A DNA stretch of 64,000 bases from Hyphomicrobiales bacterium (GTDB taxonomy: Bacteria; Pseudomonadota; Alphaproteobacteria; Rhizobiales; Xanthobacteraceae). The number at the start of each line of letters is the position of its first letter. Positions within the stretch are counted from its first letter, which is position 1. The notes below the pieces were generated by a model. The model saw nothing but the letters and a program-made list of their open reading frames with translations. It was not told where the DNA came from and searched no databases. This document shows, piece by piece, positions 42,267-51,059 of this stretch. A program made the position numbers and the translations under genes. Location of the stretch: assembly GCA_017305715.1 (NCBI GenBank), contig JAFKKG010000010.1, positions 124,001-188,000 on the forward strand, given 5' to 3'.

Positions 42267-43091
42267 ATGAGTGCCACCAAATCCAAGGGAATCGCATTAG
42301 TTACCGGCGCCTCGACGGGCATCGGCGCCATCTACGCCGACCGCCTGGCCAAGCGCGGTTTTGACCTGATCCTGGTCGCCCGTAACAAGGCCCGGCTCGA
42401 TGCCTTGGCCAAGCGGCTGACCAGCGAGACCGGCCGGTCGGTCGAGACGATCCCGGCCGACCTCAATGACAAGGCCGACGTCGCGAAGATCGAGGCGACG
42501 TTGCGCGGCAATGCCGGCATCACGCTGCTGGTCAACAATGCCGGCGTCGGTGCGGCGGCGCCGCTGCTCGCATCGGACGTCGAGAAGATGGACGAGATGA
42601 TCCGTCTCAATGTCGGCGCCCTGACCCGGCTAACCTATGCGGCCGTTCCAGGCTTTGTGGCGCGCGGCGGCGGCAGCGTCATCAACATCGCGTCCGTGGT
42701 CGCGATCTCGCCCGAAACGCTCAACGGCGTCTATGGCGGCAGCAAAGCCTTCGTGCTCGCCTTCAGCCAATCGTTGCAGCATGAAGTCGCCGACAAGGGC
42801 GTCCGCGTCCAGGCTGTGCTGCCCGGTGCGACCGCAACGGAATTCTGGGACATCGCCGGCCTGCCGGTACAGCATCTGCCGGCGGAAGTCGGCGTGATGT
42901 CGGCCGAGGACATGGTGGACGCCGCGCTGGCCGGTTTCGACCAAGGTGAGGTCGTCACCATCCCCTCACTGCCCGAGAAGGCCGAGTGGGATGTATACGA
43001 CGCGGCACGCCGCGCGATGTCTGGCAGGCTTTCGAGCGCCGTTCCAGCGAGCCGCTACAATGTCGGCCGGCCCCAACCCGCCGCCGCATGA
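42267..43091 (+). CDS. SDR-family oxidoreductase
   Basis: A 274-aa classical SDR with an intact catalytic set: cofactor motif VTGASTGIGAIYADRLAKRG (12-31), NNAG in LVNNAGVGAAAPLL, Ser143 (NIASVVAISPE), Tyr156 and Lys160 (GVYGGSKAFVLAF). NADP(H) preference is suggested by the basic residues of ARNKARLDALAKR. Divergent from the GlxA-type regulator; the SRPBCC gene follows by 55 bp. Likely reduces a carbonyl in a detoxification or secondary pathway, with the regulator sensing a related inducer (inference). Confidence 0.9.
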   Translation: MSATKSKGIALVTGASTGIGAIYADRLAKRGFDLILVARNKARLDALAKRLTSETGRSVETIPADLNDKADVAKIEATLRGNAGITLLVNNAGVGAAAPLLASDVEKMDEMIRLNVGALTRLTYAAVPGFVARGGGSVINIASVVAISPETLNGVYGGSKAFVLAFSQSLQHEVADKGVRVQAVLPGATATEFWDIAGLPVQHLPAEVGVMSAEDMVDAALAGFDQGEVVTIPSLPEKAEWDVYDAARRAMSGRLSSAVPASRYNVGRPQPAAA

Positions 43092-43146
43092 TTTGACACG
43101 GGCGATGCCGGCGCCAGCCGCTGGCATCGTCACAGGGAGCACGCAG

Positions 43147-43635
43147 ATGTCCACGATCCATCTTCACCAGACAACCACCGCGACGCCAGAGCAATACGTC
43201 GCCGGCCTCACCGATTTCGGGCCGGGCCGCTCGAATATCTTTGGCAACAGCGCTGATGCGTATCTCAGGGTGCATCATCTGGGCACCGTGCGGGCCGACG
43301 TCACCGAAGGCTCGGGCGGCATCTGGGAACGCCTGCACTACGACTGGTCCGATCCCAACCGCGTCGTCCTCACGACGACCGACTCCAATCTGTGGGGAGG
43401 CGCGTCAGGCCACACCTATACCTTCACGCGTCAGCCCAACGGCACGACCGACATTGACGTCGTCGTGATACGCGAGGGCAAGAATCTCAGGGGACAGCTG
43501 CTCGGCTTCGTGCTCGGGACCATCGGCAGGCGTGTTCTGGAGAAGGCGTTTGAAAATTCCGTCAAGGCCATCGAGGCCCGGAACGGAACGGCCGGTGGAT
43601 CGCAACGATTGGAGCAGGAGCGATACGCGGCGTGA
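43147..43635 (+). CDS. SRPBCC-fold (START-like) protein
   Basis: A 162-aa helix-grip protein of the polyketide cyclase/START-like group: QYVAGLTDFGPGRSNIFGNS at the N-terminus, then SGGIWERLHYDWSDPNRVVL, GGASGHTYTFTRQPNG and the long C-terminal helix QLLGFVLGTIGRRVLEKAFE. The pocket in such proteins binds hydrophobic small molecules. It has an AGGGAGCAC ribosome site before the ATG at 43147, and follows the SDR gene, so the SDR and SRPBCC proteins may act on the same ligand. No enzymatic residues are identifiable. Confidence 0.8.
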   Translation: MSTIHLHQTTTATPEQYVAGLTDFGPGRSNIFGNSADAYLRVHHLGTVRADVTEGSGGIWERLHYDWSDPNRVVLTTTDSNLWGGASGHTYTFTRQPNGTTDIDVVVIREGKNLRGQLLGFVLGTIGRRVLEKAFENSVKAIEARNGTAGGSQRLEQERYAA

Positions 43636-43756
43636 AGGATCGGAACCGCCATGGTCGGTGGCGCGCCTGTTGGCGGCCAGGGGAATACGGGAAGCGCCCG
43701 GGATAGGCTGCGCACCCGTCGGTGGGCACGCATACCAGCCTGCAAGGCCCAACAAA

Positions 43757-43792
43757 GAAACAGCCCGGTTCTGGTTACCGCCAGAACCGGGC
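43757..43792 (-). terminator. Intrinsic terminator of the GNAT/DUF1127 unit
   Basis: A perfect 12-bp stem GCCCGGTTCTGG (43763-43774) with CCAGAACCGGGC (43781-43792) and loop TTACCG. On the minus strand it is followed by TGTTTCTTTGTT, the expected T-tract, so it ends the acetyltransferase transcript. Confidence 0.8.
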
Positions 43793-43801
43793 CAGTCATG
43801 C

Positions 43802-44419
43802 TCAACCCGCGAGAGGAGCCGTCGCGAGGTGGCGGGAGGCGGCGGCTAGCTTCCAGCTTGCGCAAGGGATATCGCCGATATCGCTGTCGATAGGCTTTTC
43901 GAAGCGCACCAGTTTCCAGTCGTTCGGGCTCGGCATGAAGGCGTAGCCGGATTTGCGGGCGAGCCCGATCATGGCCTCGTTGGACCGCAGCGTATCGCCG
44001 AACAGCCGGTCAGCGCCGAACGAGGCCGCGCGGCACTCGAGATTTTTCAGCAGCGCCTTGCCGATGCCATGGCCCTGCCAGCGGTCGTCGATCGACAGGC
44101 CGAATTCGATGCTGCCGTGCTCGAACGCATAGCGGGCTTCGCCGACGATGATCTCATGACCGTCGACCAGCATGGTCGCGATCACGCTGAAGCGATCGGC
44201 CTCGCCAATATGGATGAACTGATCGAGCACGGACGGCGGCAGTTCGCGGGTGGCGCCGAGAAAACGGTTGTAGCGGGAGCGGGTCGTCAGCGCGCGGAAA
44301 TAATTCTGCAACGCGTCGGCGTCGCGCGGCTCGACGAAGCGCACGGTGACGTGATGACCGCTGCGGGCGCGCAGCAGATCCGAATATTGCTTGAGATCGT
44401 CGAAACGCATCGTCGTCAT
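43802..44419 (-). CDS. GNAT-family N-acetyltransferase
   Basis: A 205-aa GNAT-fold enzyme that uses acetyl-CoA. The acetyl-CoA loop is FGLSIDDRWQGHGIGKALLK (motif A, Q/RxxGxG/A: WQGHGIGKAL), with substrate strands VTVRFVEPRDADALQNYFRA and ARYAFEHGSIEFGL. It is of the general ribosomal-protein/toxin-acetylating type; substrate unknown. The gene lies 66 bp downstream of a DUF1127 gene on the same strand and precedes a strong terminator, making a two-gene unit. Confidence 0.88.
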   Translation of the reverse strand: MTTMRFDDLKQYSDLLRARSGHHVTVRFVEPRDADALQNYFRALTTRSRYNRFLGATRELPPSVLDQFIHIGEADRFSVIATMLVDGHEIIVGEARYAFEHGSIEFGLSIDDRWQGHGIGKALLKNLECRAASFGADRLFGDTLRSNEAMIGLARKSGYAFMPSPNDWKLVRFEKPIDSDIGDIPCASWKLAAASRHLATAPLAG

Positions 44420-44485
44420 CGCACGCTCCTGCTCTCAGAAGAATGGCCGGCGTCCCTGATGAGGCGACGCCGGCCTGGCTGCTGT

Positions 44486-44689
44486 TCATGCCCGCCAGAA
44501 TGGTTTTGAGGCTTCGTAGACCGCATCTCCGTGGGAGACGCCGATGTCATGGAGTTCGCGGTCCGACCACTGGGCCAGTTCGCGGCGATGTGCGGTGCGC
44601 TGCCGCCAGACATGGATGAGCTCAGCCAATTGGTTCAAAAAGCTCTGTCCATGATGATTTATCATCGATTCATGCGTGAAAGTAGACAT
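44486..44689 (-). CDS. DUF1127-domain small protein
   Basis: A 67-aa small protein: residues 17-60 hold the DUF1127 helical motif (LNQLAELIHVWRQRTAHRRE, then LAQWSDRELHDIGVSHGDAV), with the conserved W-R...R-EL..LSD-RELHDIGI pattern. Such YjiS-like proteins are RNA-binding (regulators of small-RNA stability in some alphaproteobacteria). The GNAT gene follows 66 bp downstream. Start at 44689; upstream AT-rich DNA (44690-44780) holds the promoter region shared with the divergent LysR gene. Confidence 0.86.
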   Translation of the reverse strand: MSTFTHESMINHHGQSFLNQLAELIHVWRQRTAHRRELAQWSDRELHDIGVSHGDAVYEASKPFWRA

Positions 44690-44806
44690 TAAAGGCTCCT
44701 ATCTCTAATCTATTGCCACTAATATCGGCGCTATCGGAACCGTTCACAAACGACACTTTGTACCGCCTCGCATGATAAAAACTCATATATTGTGGGAATG
44801 TCGGGT

Positions 44807-45706
44807 ATGACTGCCAGGCTGCCGTCGCTGAATGGATTGCGCGCCTTCGAGGCCGCCGCCCGGCACCTGAGTTTCACGCAGGCGGCCGCCGAACTGAACG
44901 TCACGCAGACCGCGATCAGCCATCAGATCAAACGGCTGGAGGAAGAGCTCGGCGTCCGCCTGTTCGTGCGCCAGAACCGCGCGCTGACCCTGACGCCGCA
45001 GGCGGCGGATTACCTCCCCGGCATCCGCGCCGCCTTCAACGACCTGCGGCTCGCCACCGATCGATTGCTGCGCCGGGACGACGACCATGTGCTGACGGTC
45101 TCGACGCTGGCCTCGCTCGCGGCCAAATGGCTGCTGCCGCGCCTGACCGCGTTCCAGGAAGCGCATCGGGGTATCGATGTCCGCATCACCACCTCGACCA
45201 GCCTGGTCGACTTCCAGCGCGACAATGTCGATGCCGCGATCCGCTACGGCCGCGGCCAGTGGGAAGGCCTGCGCGCCGACTGGCTGATGGCGGACGAGCT
45301 TTTCCCGGTGTGCAGCCCGGCGCTGCTGCAAGGGCCCAAGCCGCTGAAATGCCCGGAAGACCTGCGCGATCACGTGCTGCTGCACACCAGCAACGCCAAC
45401 GCCGACGACTGGCGGCTGTGGTTGTGGGCGGCGGGACTGCCGGCGGACGTTTCCAAACAGCCGGGCGTGACCTTCGACCTGATCTTCATGACCGTGCAGG
45501 CCGCCATCGACGGTCTCGGCGTCGCGATGGGCCGCACCGCCTATGTGGAGGAAGACATCGCCAAGGGCCGTCTCGTGGTGCCCTTCAAGATCACGCAGCC
45601 GGTCGATGCCGGATTTTACCTGGTCTCGCCGGCAGGACGAACCGATCCGCCAAAGCTGTCGGCGTTCCGGCAATGGCTGATTGCCTCGGTCCAGCACAAG
45701 CCCTGA
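44807..45706 (+). CDS. tcuR: LysR-family regulator of the tricarballylate cluster (GcvA/TcuR-like)
   Basis: A 299-aa LTTR. The N-terminal HTH includes RLPSLNGLRAFEAAARHLSF, then ELNVTQTAISHQIKRLEEEL; the effector domain contains VDAAIRYGRGQWEGLRADWL, the GcvA-type (Val-Asp-Ala-Ala-Ile-Arg-Tyr-Gly) motif. Starts at 44792 (GTG), 44798 and 44807 are all in frame; 44807 has GTGGGA as ribosome site. It precedes the tcuC carrier gene on the same strand (150-bp gap), so the assignment as regulator of the tcu genes rests on position and family. Confidence 0.85.
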   Translation: MTARLPSLNGLRAFEAAARHLSFTQAAAELNVTQTAISHQIKRLEEELGVRLFVRQNRALTLTPQAADYLPGIRAAFNDLRLATDRLLRRDDDHVLTVSTLASLAAKWLLPRLTAFQEAHRGIDVRITTSTSLVDFQRDNVDAAIRYGRGQWEGLRADWLMADELFPVCSPALLQGPKPLKCPEDLRDHVLLHTSNANADDWRLWLWAAGLPADVSKQPGVTFDLIFMTVQAAIDGLGVAMGRTAYVEEDIAKGRLVVPFKITQPVDAGFYLVSPAGRTDPPKLSAFRQWLIASVQHKP

Positions 45707-45856
45707 ACTGCCGATATTCGGCGTTCTCAGGGCACCTTCTCCGTTTTGCTGTTGGTCGCCGCGCCCTAGTGTGCCAAATTGCCGCAGTAAGCAGGCTAAC
45801 TGTCTCGGCTGACGAGGCTTTTTGCGCCAGCAGCAACCACACGAGGAGACGAGCTC

Positions 45857-47167
45857 ATGGCGCAGGCAACTGGTTCGGAAGTGCCGCAGATCAAATCGCG
45901 TATTGGCGCCATCTTGCGCGCGACCAGCGGCAATTTCCTCGAGCAATTCGATTTCTTCCTGTTCGGGTTCTATGCGAGCGCGATTGCGAAGGCGTTCTTT
46001 CCGGCCCAGAACGAAACGGCCGCGCTGCTGAACGCGTTCGGCGTCTTCTGGCTCGGCGCGCTGATGCGCCCGGTCGGCGCCATCGTGCTCGGGGCCTATA
46101 TCGACCGCATTGGCCGCCGTCAGGGCTTGATCGTGACGCTCGCCATCATGGCGATCGGGACCGTCGTCATCGCGTTCTGCCCGACCTTTGCAACCATCGG
46201 CATCGCCGCCCCCATCATCGTGCTGATCGGCCGGCTGTTGCAGGGCTTCTCCGCCGGCGTCGAACTTGGCGGCGTGTCGGTCTACCTCGCCGAGATTTCC
46301 ACCCCGGGCAACCGCGGCTTCTATACCTCGTTTCAATCCTCCAGCCAGCAGGTCGCCATTTTCGTGGCCGCGATTCTCGGCTTCGTATTGAGCGAGATTC
46401 TGCCGGCCGACACGGTTGCGGCGTGGGGCTGGCGCATTCCGTTCTTCATCGGCTGCCTGATCATCCCCTTCATTTTCGTGCTGCGGCGAACGCTGGAAGA
46501 AACGCCTGCTTTCCTTGCCATGAAGAAACACCCGACCGCGTCCGAAGTGTTCGCTTCGGCGGTCGCAAACTGGCGTATCGTCATACTCGGCATGATGATG
46601 GCGGTATTGACGACCACGACCTTCTACTTCGTCACCGTCTACACGCCGACCTACGGCAAGACCGTATTGAAGCTTTCCACCCAGGATGCGCTGCTGGTGA
46701 CGTTGCTGGTGGCCGTGACCAACTTCTTCTGGAATCCGGTCGGCGGCGCATTGTCCGACCGGATCGGTCGCAAGCCGGTGTTGCTCGCGATTGCCTGCCT
46801 GTCGCTGGTGACCGCCTATCCCGCGCTGAGCTGGCTGATCGCGGCGCCCACATTCGGCAAGATGCTGGCCGTCGAAATGATGTTCTCCTTCTATTTCGGC
46901 GTTTACAGCGGCACCATGCTGGGGGCGCTGGTCGAGGTGGTGCCGGCGCATGTCCGGACCACCTGTTTCTCGCTGGCCTTTGCGCTCGCCGCCGGCCTGT
47001 TCGGGACCTTTACGCCGTTTGCATCGACCTGGCTGATCGATCACACCGGCGACAAGGCATCCCCGGCCTACTGGCTGATGTGCGCCGCGACGCTGGGCAT
47101 CATCGCAGCGCTGGCCATCTATCGCGGCGGAAGAACGATCGCGACCCGCGACGTCGTTCCCGCCTAG
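45857..47167 (+). CDS. tcuC: MFS tricarboxylate/proton symporter (tricarballylate carrier)
   Basis: A 436-aa 12-TM major facilitator of the metabolite:H+ symporter (citrate/tricarballylate) group. Hallmarks: [20 protein letters not shown] in TM1, the [18 protein letters not shown] loop (D-R-x-G-R-R) between TM2 and TM3, [20 protein letters not shown] in TM4, and a second [12 protein letters not shown] loop. It imports the substrate for TcuAB oxidation. A ribosome site (GAGGAGACGAGCTC) precedes the ATG at 45857. It lies between the LysR gene and tcuA; an 11-bp perfect hairpin follows the stop. Confidence 0.92.
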   Translation: MAQATGSEVPQIKSRIGAILRATSGNFLEQFDFFLFGFYASAIAKAFFPAQNETAALLNAFGVFWLGALMRPVGAIVLGAYIDRIGRRQGLIVTLAIMAIGTVVIAFCPTFATIGIAAPIIVLIGRLLQGFSAGVELGGVSVYLAEISTPGNRGFYTSFQSSSQQVAIFVAAILGFVLSEILPADTVAAWGWRIPFFIGCLIIPFIFVLRRTLEETPAFLAMKKHPTASEVFASAVANWRIVILGMMMAVLTTTTFYFVTVYTPTYGKTVLKLSTQDALLVTLLVAVTNFFWNPVGGALSDRIGRKPVLLAIACLSLVTAYPALSWLIAAPTFGKMLAVEMMFSFYFGVYSGTMLGALVEVVPAHVRTTCFSLAFALAAGLFGTFTPFASTWLIDHTGDKASPAYWLMCAATLGIIAALAIYRGGRTIATRDVVPA

Positions 47168-47181
47168 GTTATTGCAGGGAC

Positions 47182-47207
47182 CAGCCGGGCAATGGATTGC
47201 CCGGCTG
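47182..47207. repeat. Hairpin between tcuC and tcuA
   Basis: CAGCCGGGCAA (47182-47192), loop TGGA, TTGCCCGGCTG (47197-47207): a perfect 11-bp stem starting 14 bp after the tcuC stop. There is no T-tract, so it is more likely an RNA-stabilising or attenuating element than a strong terminator. Confidence 0.7.
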
Positions 47208-47311
47208 CGGACGGCTATCGGGTATTCCGTAGCGCGAGACGCATCCGACATCGTCGCATGGCTGCACCAGCGCCGATTTGATTTCCATGCAAACAACGAT
47301 AACAAGAGCGC

Positions 47312-48712
47312 ATGGTCGATTTGAAACGCAGGTTCGACGTTCTGGTGATTGGCGGCGGCAATGCCGCGCTGTGCGCCGCGATTTCCGCCCGCCGGGCGGG
47401 CGCCTCGGTGCTGGTGCTGGAAGGCGCGCCGAAATTCTATCGCGGCGGCAATACCCGCCACACCCGCAACATGCGCTGCGCCCATGACGCGGCGACCGAC
47501 ATCCTCACCGGACCCTACACCGAAGAGGAATTCTGGGACGATCTGCTGCGCCTGACCGGCGGCCAGACCGACGAAGAACTCGCCAAGTTCATGATCCGGG
47601 AATCCAAGGACATCCTGAACTGGATCGTCGAACAGGGCGTGCGGTGGCAGCCCTCGCTCGGCGGCACGCTCAGCCTCGGCCGCACCAATTCGTTCTTCCT
47701 CGGCGGCGGCCGGGCGATGCTGAACGCGCTGTATCTGACCGCCGAACAGCTCGGCGTCCAGATCGTCTATGACGCCGAGGTCGCCGACCTCCATATCGAG
47801 GACGGCATGTTCCTGGCGGCCCACCTGAAGACGCCGATCGATGGCGTCACCGAAATCCGCGCCTCGGCGCTGGTTGCCGCCGCCGGCGGCTTCGAGGCCA
47901 ACATCGAATGGCTGAAGGAGTATTGGGGCGATGCCGCCGACAATTTTCTCATCCGTGGCACGCCCTATAACCGCGGCTCGATTTTGAAGATGCTGCTGGC
48001 CAAAGGCGTGCAGGACATCGGCGATCCCACCCAATGCCATGCGGTGGCGATTGACGCCCGCGCGCCGAAATTCGACGGCGGCATCATCACGCGGCACGAT
48101 TCGGTCGTGTTCGGCATCGTCGTCAACAAGCACGCCCAGCGCTTCTATGACGAGGGCGAGGACATCTGGCCGAAGCGCTACGCGATCTGGGGCCGGCTGG
48201 TAGCCGCCCAACCCGACCAGATCGCCTACATCATTTTCGACTCGGCGGTGGTCACCAGCTTCATGCCGACACTGTTCCCGCCGATCGCGGGCGCCACCAT
48301 CGCCGAACTCGCGGCCAAGCTTGAACTCGATCCCGCAGCGCTGGAGAAGACGATCACGGATTTCAACGCCGCGGTGCAGCCCGGCACGTTCGACCACACC
48401 ATTCTGGATGATTGCCGCACCGAAGGCATCACGCCGCAGAAGACGCATTGGGCGCGCAAGATCGAAGCCGCACCGTATCTGGCCTATCCGGTGCGGCCCG
48501 GCATCACTTTCACCTATCTCGGCACCCGCGTGAACAAGCAGTCGCGGATGCTGATGAAGGACGGCAAGCCGTCCGCCAACATGTTCGCCGCCGGCGAGAT
48601 CATGGCCGGCAACGTGCTCGGCAAGGGTTATGCCGCCGGCATCGGCATGACCATCGGCAGCGTATTCGGACGGGTGGCGGGACGGGAAGCGGCCAAGAAT
48701 GCGAGGAATTAG
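47312..48712 (+). CDS. tcuA: FAD-dependent tricarballylate dehydrogenase
   Basis: A 466-aa flavoprotein that oxidises tricarballylate to cis-aconitate in the TcuAB system. The FAD motif LVIGGGNAALCAAISARRAG (11-30) and RGGNTRHTRNMRCAHDAATD (45-64; the TcuA-typical ARNMR-like loop) are clear, and the C-terminal GEIMAGNVLGKGYAAGIGMT is the fumarate-reductase/succinate-dehydrogenase-type FAD site. Electrons pass to TcuB. It is separated from the alpha/beta-hydrolase gene by a family A repeat. Identity with TcuA rather than a related aconitate/urocanate enzyme is inferred from the matching tcuC and tcuB neighbours. Confidence 0.9.
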   Translation: MVDLKRRFDVLVIGGGNAALCAAISARRAGASVLVLEGAPKFYRGGNTRHTRNMRCAHDAATDILTGPYTEEEFWDDLLRLTGGQTDEELAKFMIRESKDILNWIVEQGVRWQPSLGGTLSLGRTNSFFLGGGRAMLNALYLTAEQLGVQIVYDAEVADLHIEDGMFLAAHLKTPIDGVTEIRASALVAAAGGFEANIEWLKEYWGDAADNFLIRGTPYNRGSILKMLLAKGVQDIGDPTQCHAVAIDARAPKFDGGIITRHDSVVFGIVVNKHAQRFYDEGEDIWPKRYAIWGRLVAAQPDQIAYIIFDSAVVTSFMPTLFPPIAGATIAELAAKLELDPAALEKTITDFNAAVQPGTFDHTILDDCRTEGITPQKTHWARKIEAAPYLAYPVRPGITFTYLGTRVNKQSRMLMKDGKPSANMFAAGEIMAGNVLGKGYAAGIGMTIGSVFGRVAGREAAKNARN

Positions 48713-48725
48713 ACGAACGGTCTGT

Positions 48726-48853
48726 TCACCTCGCCCCGCTTGCGGGGAGAGGCCGGATTGCAAAGCAATCCGGGTGAGGGAAACTCTCCACCGACCGTGC
48801 TCGCGGAGAGTCGCCCTCATCCCGACCTTCTCCCCGCAGGCGGGGAGAAGGAG
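48726..48853. repeat. GC-rich palindromic intergenic repeat (family A)
   Basis: Left CACCTCGCCCCGCTTGCGGG-GAGAGG, right CTTCTCCCCGCAGGCGGG-GAGAAGG, with ATTGCAAAGCAATCCGGG and CTCTCCACC...GCGGAGAG inside. Located between tcuA and the exported hydrolase gene. Confidence 0.85.
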
Positions 48854-48874
48854 AAGAAAGGCAACGGAGGAAAC

Positions 48875-49903
48875 ATGTCGCGCATCGTAATCGCTGCCGC
48901 CGTCATTCTGATGAGCGCAACGCTGGCCATTGCCGCCGAGCCGATCGCGTTGCGCGACATGGGCTCGTTCCATGTCGGCGGCCGGCTGGTCGAAATCAGC
49001 GGCAAGCCGGTCAAGGAGGTGACGTTCACGCCGGGCGGCGTGCCCGCGAAGGTCGATCCGAACGGCACCTACCAGGTCGAGCAGATGTATGTGCAGTATT
49101 TCCTGCCCGCCAACGAGAAGGGCGCCTATCCGCTGCTGATGTGGCACGGCGGCGGCCTGACCGGCGTCACCTGGGAGACCACGCCGGACGGGCGCGAAGG
49201 CTGGCTGAATTATTTTCTGCGCAAGGGCTGGGCCGTCTACAATTCCGATGCGGTCGAACGCGGCCGCGCCGGCTGGGCGCAATACCCCGACATCTTCAAG
49301 GGCGAGCCGGTGTTCCTCGCCACGGCCAATCCGTTCGAGCGCTTCCGTATCGGCGATGGACCGGGTGCCTACAACCCCGATCCGGCCAAACGCAAACTGC
49401 TGCCGGGCAGCCAATTCCCGAATGAGGGCTATGAGAATTTCGTCAAGCAGAACGTGCCGCGCTGGACCACCACCGACGACGCCATCATCGCCGCCTATAT
49501 TGCCGAGATCGACCGTGTCGGCCCGTCCATCATCCTGTTCCACAGCCAGGCCGGCAGCTTCGGCTTCAAGGTGGCGCAGGCGCGCCCCGACAAGGTCAAG
49601 GCGCTGATCGCGATCGAGCCCGCGGGCGTCGGCGATTTCGCCAAGGTCGATGTACTCAAAAACATCCCGACGCTGATGATCTATGGCGACTATATCGAGC
49701 AGGATTCGCGCTGGCCGAAGATCCGCGCCACCGGCGTAGCCTTTGCGGAAGGCATCAGGGCCGCCGGCGGCAGCGTCGATGTCGTCGACCTGCCGAAGGC
49801 CGGCATCAAGGGCAATTCGCATATGCTGATGATGGACAAGAACAATGCCGAGGTCGCCGCCCTGATCCAGAAATGGCTCGAGGGCAAGGGCCTCACCAGG
49901 TAA
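48875..49903 (+). CDS. Exported alpha/beta-hydrolase (esterase-like) within the tcu cluster
   Basis: A 342-aa alpha/beta-hydrolase with a Sec signal peptide (1-21, SRIVIAAAVILMSATLAIAA). The oxyanion motif is HGGG (91-94), the nucleophile elbow is LFHSQAGSFG (Ser224, in GxSxG-like H-S-Q-A-G), and a late His316 (KGNSHMLMMD) completes a Ser-His-type triad, with DYIEQD giving a possible acid. Its place between tcuA and tcuB, not part of the known Salmonella-type tcuABC set, suggests it releases tricarballylate or a related tricarboxylate from esters outside the inner membrane (inference). Strong ribosome site ACGGAGGAAAC. Confidence 0.85.
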   Translation: MSRIVIAAAVILMSATLAIAAEPIALRDMGSFHVGGRLVEISGKPVKEVTFTPGGVPAKVDPNGTYQVEQMYVQYFLPANEKGAYPLLMWHGGGLTGVTWETTPDGREGWLNYFLRKGWAVYNSDAVERGRAGWAQYPDIFKGEPVFLATANPFERFRIGDGPGAYNPDPAKRKLLPGSQFPNEGYENFVKQNVPRWTTTDDAIIAAYIAEIDRVGPSIILFHSQAGSFGFKVAQARPDKVKALIAIEPAGVGDFAKVDVLKNIPTLMIYGDYIEQDSRWPKIRATGVAFAEGIRAAGGSVDVVDLPKAGIKGNSHMLMMDKNNAEVAALIQKWLEGKGLTR

Positions 49904-49933
49904 CCGACGCTTTACGGAAGAGAGCACCACGCA

Positions 49934-51040
49934 ATGCACGGAACGAGAATTCTGCAGGAGACCGACCGCCTGATGACGGTCTGCAATTCCTGCCGCTATT
50001 GCGAGGGGCTGTGCGCGGTGTTTCCGGCGATGGAAATGCGCCGCGCGTTTTCCGACGGCGACCTCAACTACCTCGCCAATCTCTGCCATAGCTGCGGCGC
50101 CTGCTATACCGACTGCCAGTTCTCGCCGCCGCATGAATTCAACGTCAATGTGCCGCAGACACTGGCGATCGCGCGCAACGAATCCTACGCCGCCTACGCC
50201 TGGCCGCGCGCCTTCTCCGGCGCCTTCGCGCGCAACGGGCTTGTCATCAGCCTCATCGCAGCGTTCAGCGTCGCCGCCTTCATCTTCGGCTTTGCAGCCT
50301 TCCATGACCGGCAGGTGCTGTTCGGCGTCCATACCGGGCCGGGGGCGTTCTACAAACTGATGCCGCACAACGCGATGGCGGCGCTGTTCGGCGCGGCGTT
50401 CCTCTATTCGGTCGTGGCATTGGTGATGGGCGTGCGCGCGTTCTGGCGCGACATTGGCGAGCCCGTCGGCATGCGCACCGATGCCGGCTCGATCCTGCAG
50501 GCGATCCGCGATGCCGGCGAGTTGCGCTATCTCGACGGCGGCGGCGTCGGCTGCTTCAACGAAGACGACCGCCCGACGGATCGCCGCAAGATTTTTCACC
50601 ACCTCACCTTCTACGGTTTTGGGCTGTGCTTTGCCTCGACCTGCGTCGCGACGCTGTATCATTATGTCCTCGCGCGCGAGGCGCCCTATGCATGGTGGGA
50701 CCTGCCGGTGGTGCTGGGCACGCTCGGCGGCATCGGGCTTTTGATTGGACCGGTGGGACTGCTGACCGAGAAATGGAAGCGCGACCCGGTCCTGGTGGAT
50801 GAGACGCGCTTCGGGATGGATGTCGCCTTCATCGCGATGTTGTTCCTGACCAGCCTGACCGGCATGGCATTGCTGCTGCTGCGCGCCACGCCGGCGATGG
50901 GGCCGCTGCTGGCGCTGCATCTCGGCGTGGTGTTCTCGCTGTTCGTCACGATGCCCTACGGCAAGTTCGTGCACGGCATCTATCGCTTCGTCGCGCTGGT
51001 GCGCTATGCGCGGGAGCGGCAGATGATGGGTCATACCTAG
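49934..51040 (+). CDS. tcuB: Tricarballylate utilisation protein TcuB (Fe-S, membrane electron-transfer)
   Basis: A 368-aa protein with a ferredoxin-like N-terminus carrying two 4Fe-4S sets, C17-C20-C23-C27 (CNSCRYCEGLC) and C51-C54-C57-C61 (CHSCGACYTDC), and about seven C-terminal membrane segments with His residues (FHHLTFYGFGLCFASTCVAT, LYHYVLAREAPYAWW) that can hold haem, typical of TcuB/CitB. It re-oxidises TcuA and passes electrons to the quinone pool. It starts 30 bp after the hydrolase stop, so they form one operon. Similar proteins serve citrate or propane-tricarboxylate metabolism. Confidence 0.93.
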   Translation: MHGTRILQETDRLMTVCNSCRYCEGLCAVFPAMEMRRAFSDGDLNYLANLCHSCGACYTDCQFSPPHEFNVNVPQTLAIARNESYAAYAWPRAFSGAFARNGLVISLIAAFSVAAFIFGFAAFHDRQVLFGVHTGPGAFYKLMPHNAMAALFGAAFLYSVVALVMGVRAFWRDIGEPVGMRTDAGSILQAIRDAGELRYLDGGGVGCFNEDDRPTDRRKIFHHLTFYGFGLCFASTCVATLYHYVLAREAPYAWWDLPVVLGTLGGIGLLIGPVGLLTEKWKRDPVLVDETRFGMDVAFIAMLFLTSLTGMALLLLRATPAMGPLLALHLGVVFSLFVTMPYGKFVHGIYRFVALVRYARERQMMGHT

Positions 51041-51059
51041 CCGACATTGCCCGGCTCTT

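Noticed and set aside
44756-44830. Possible extra promoter or operator between the DUF1127 gene and tcuR
   Set aside because: AT-rich DNA is present, but no pair of -35/-10 boxes or dyad stands out, so no site is claimed.
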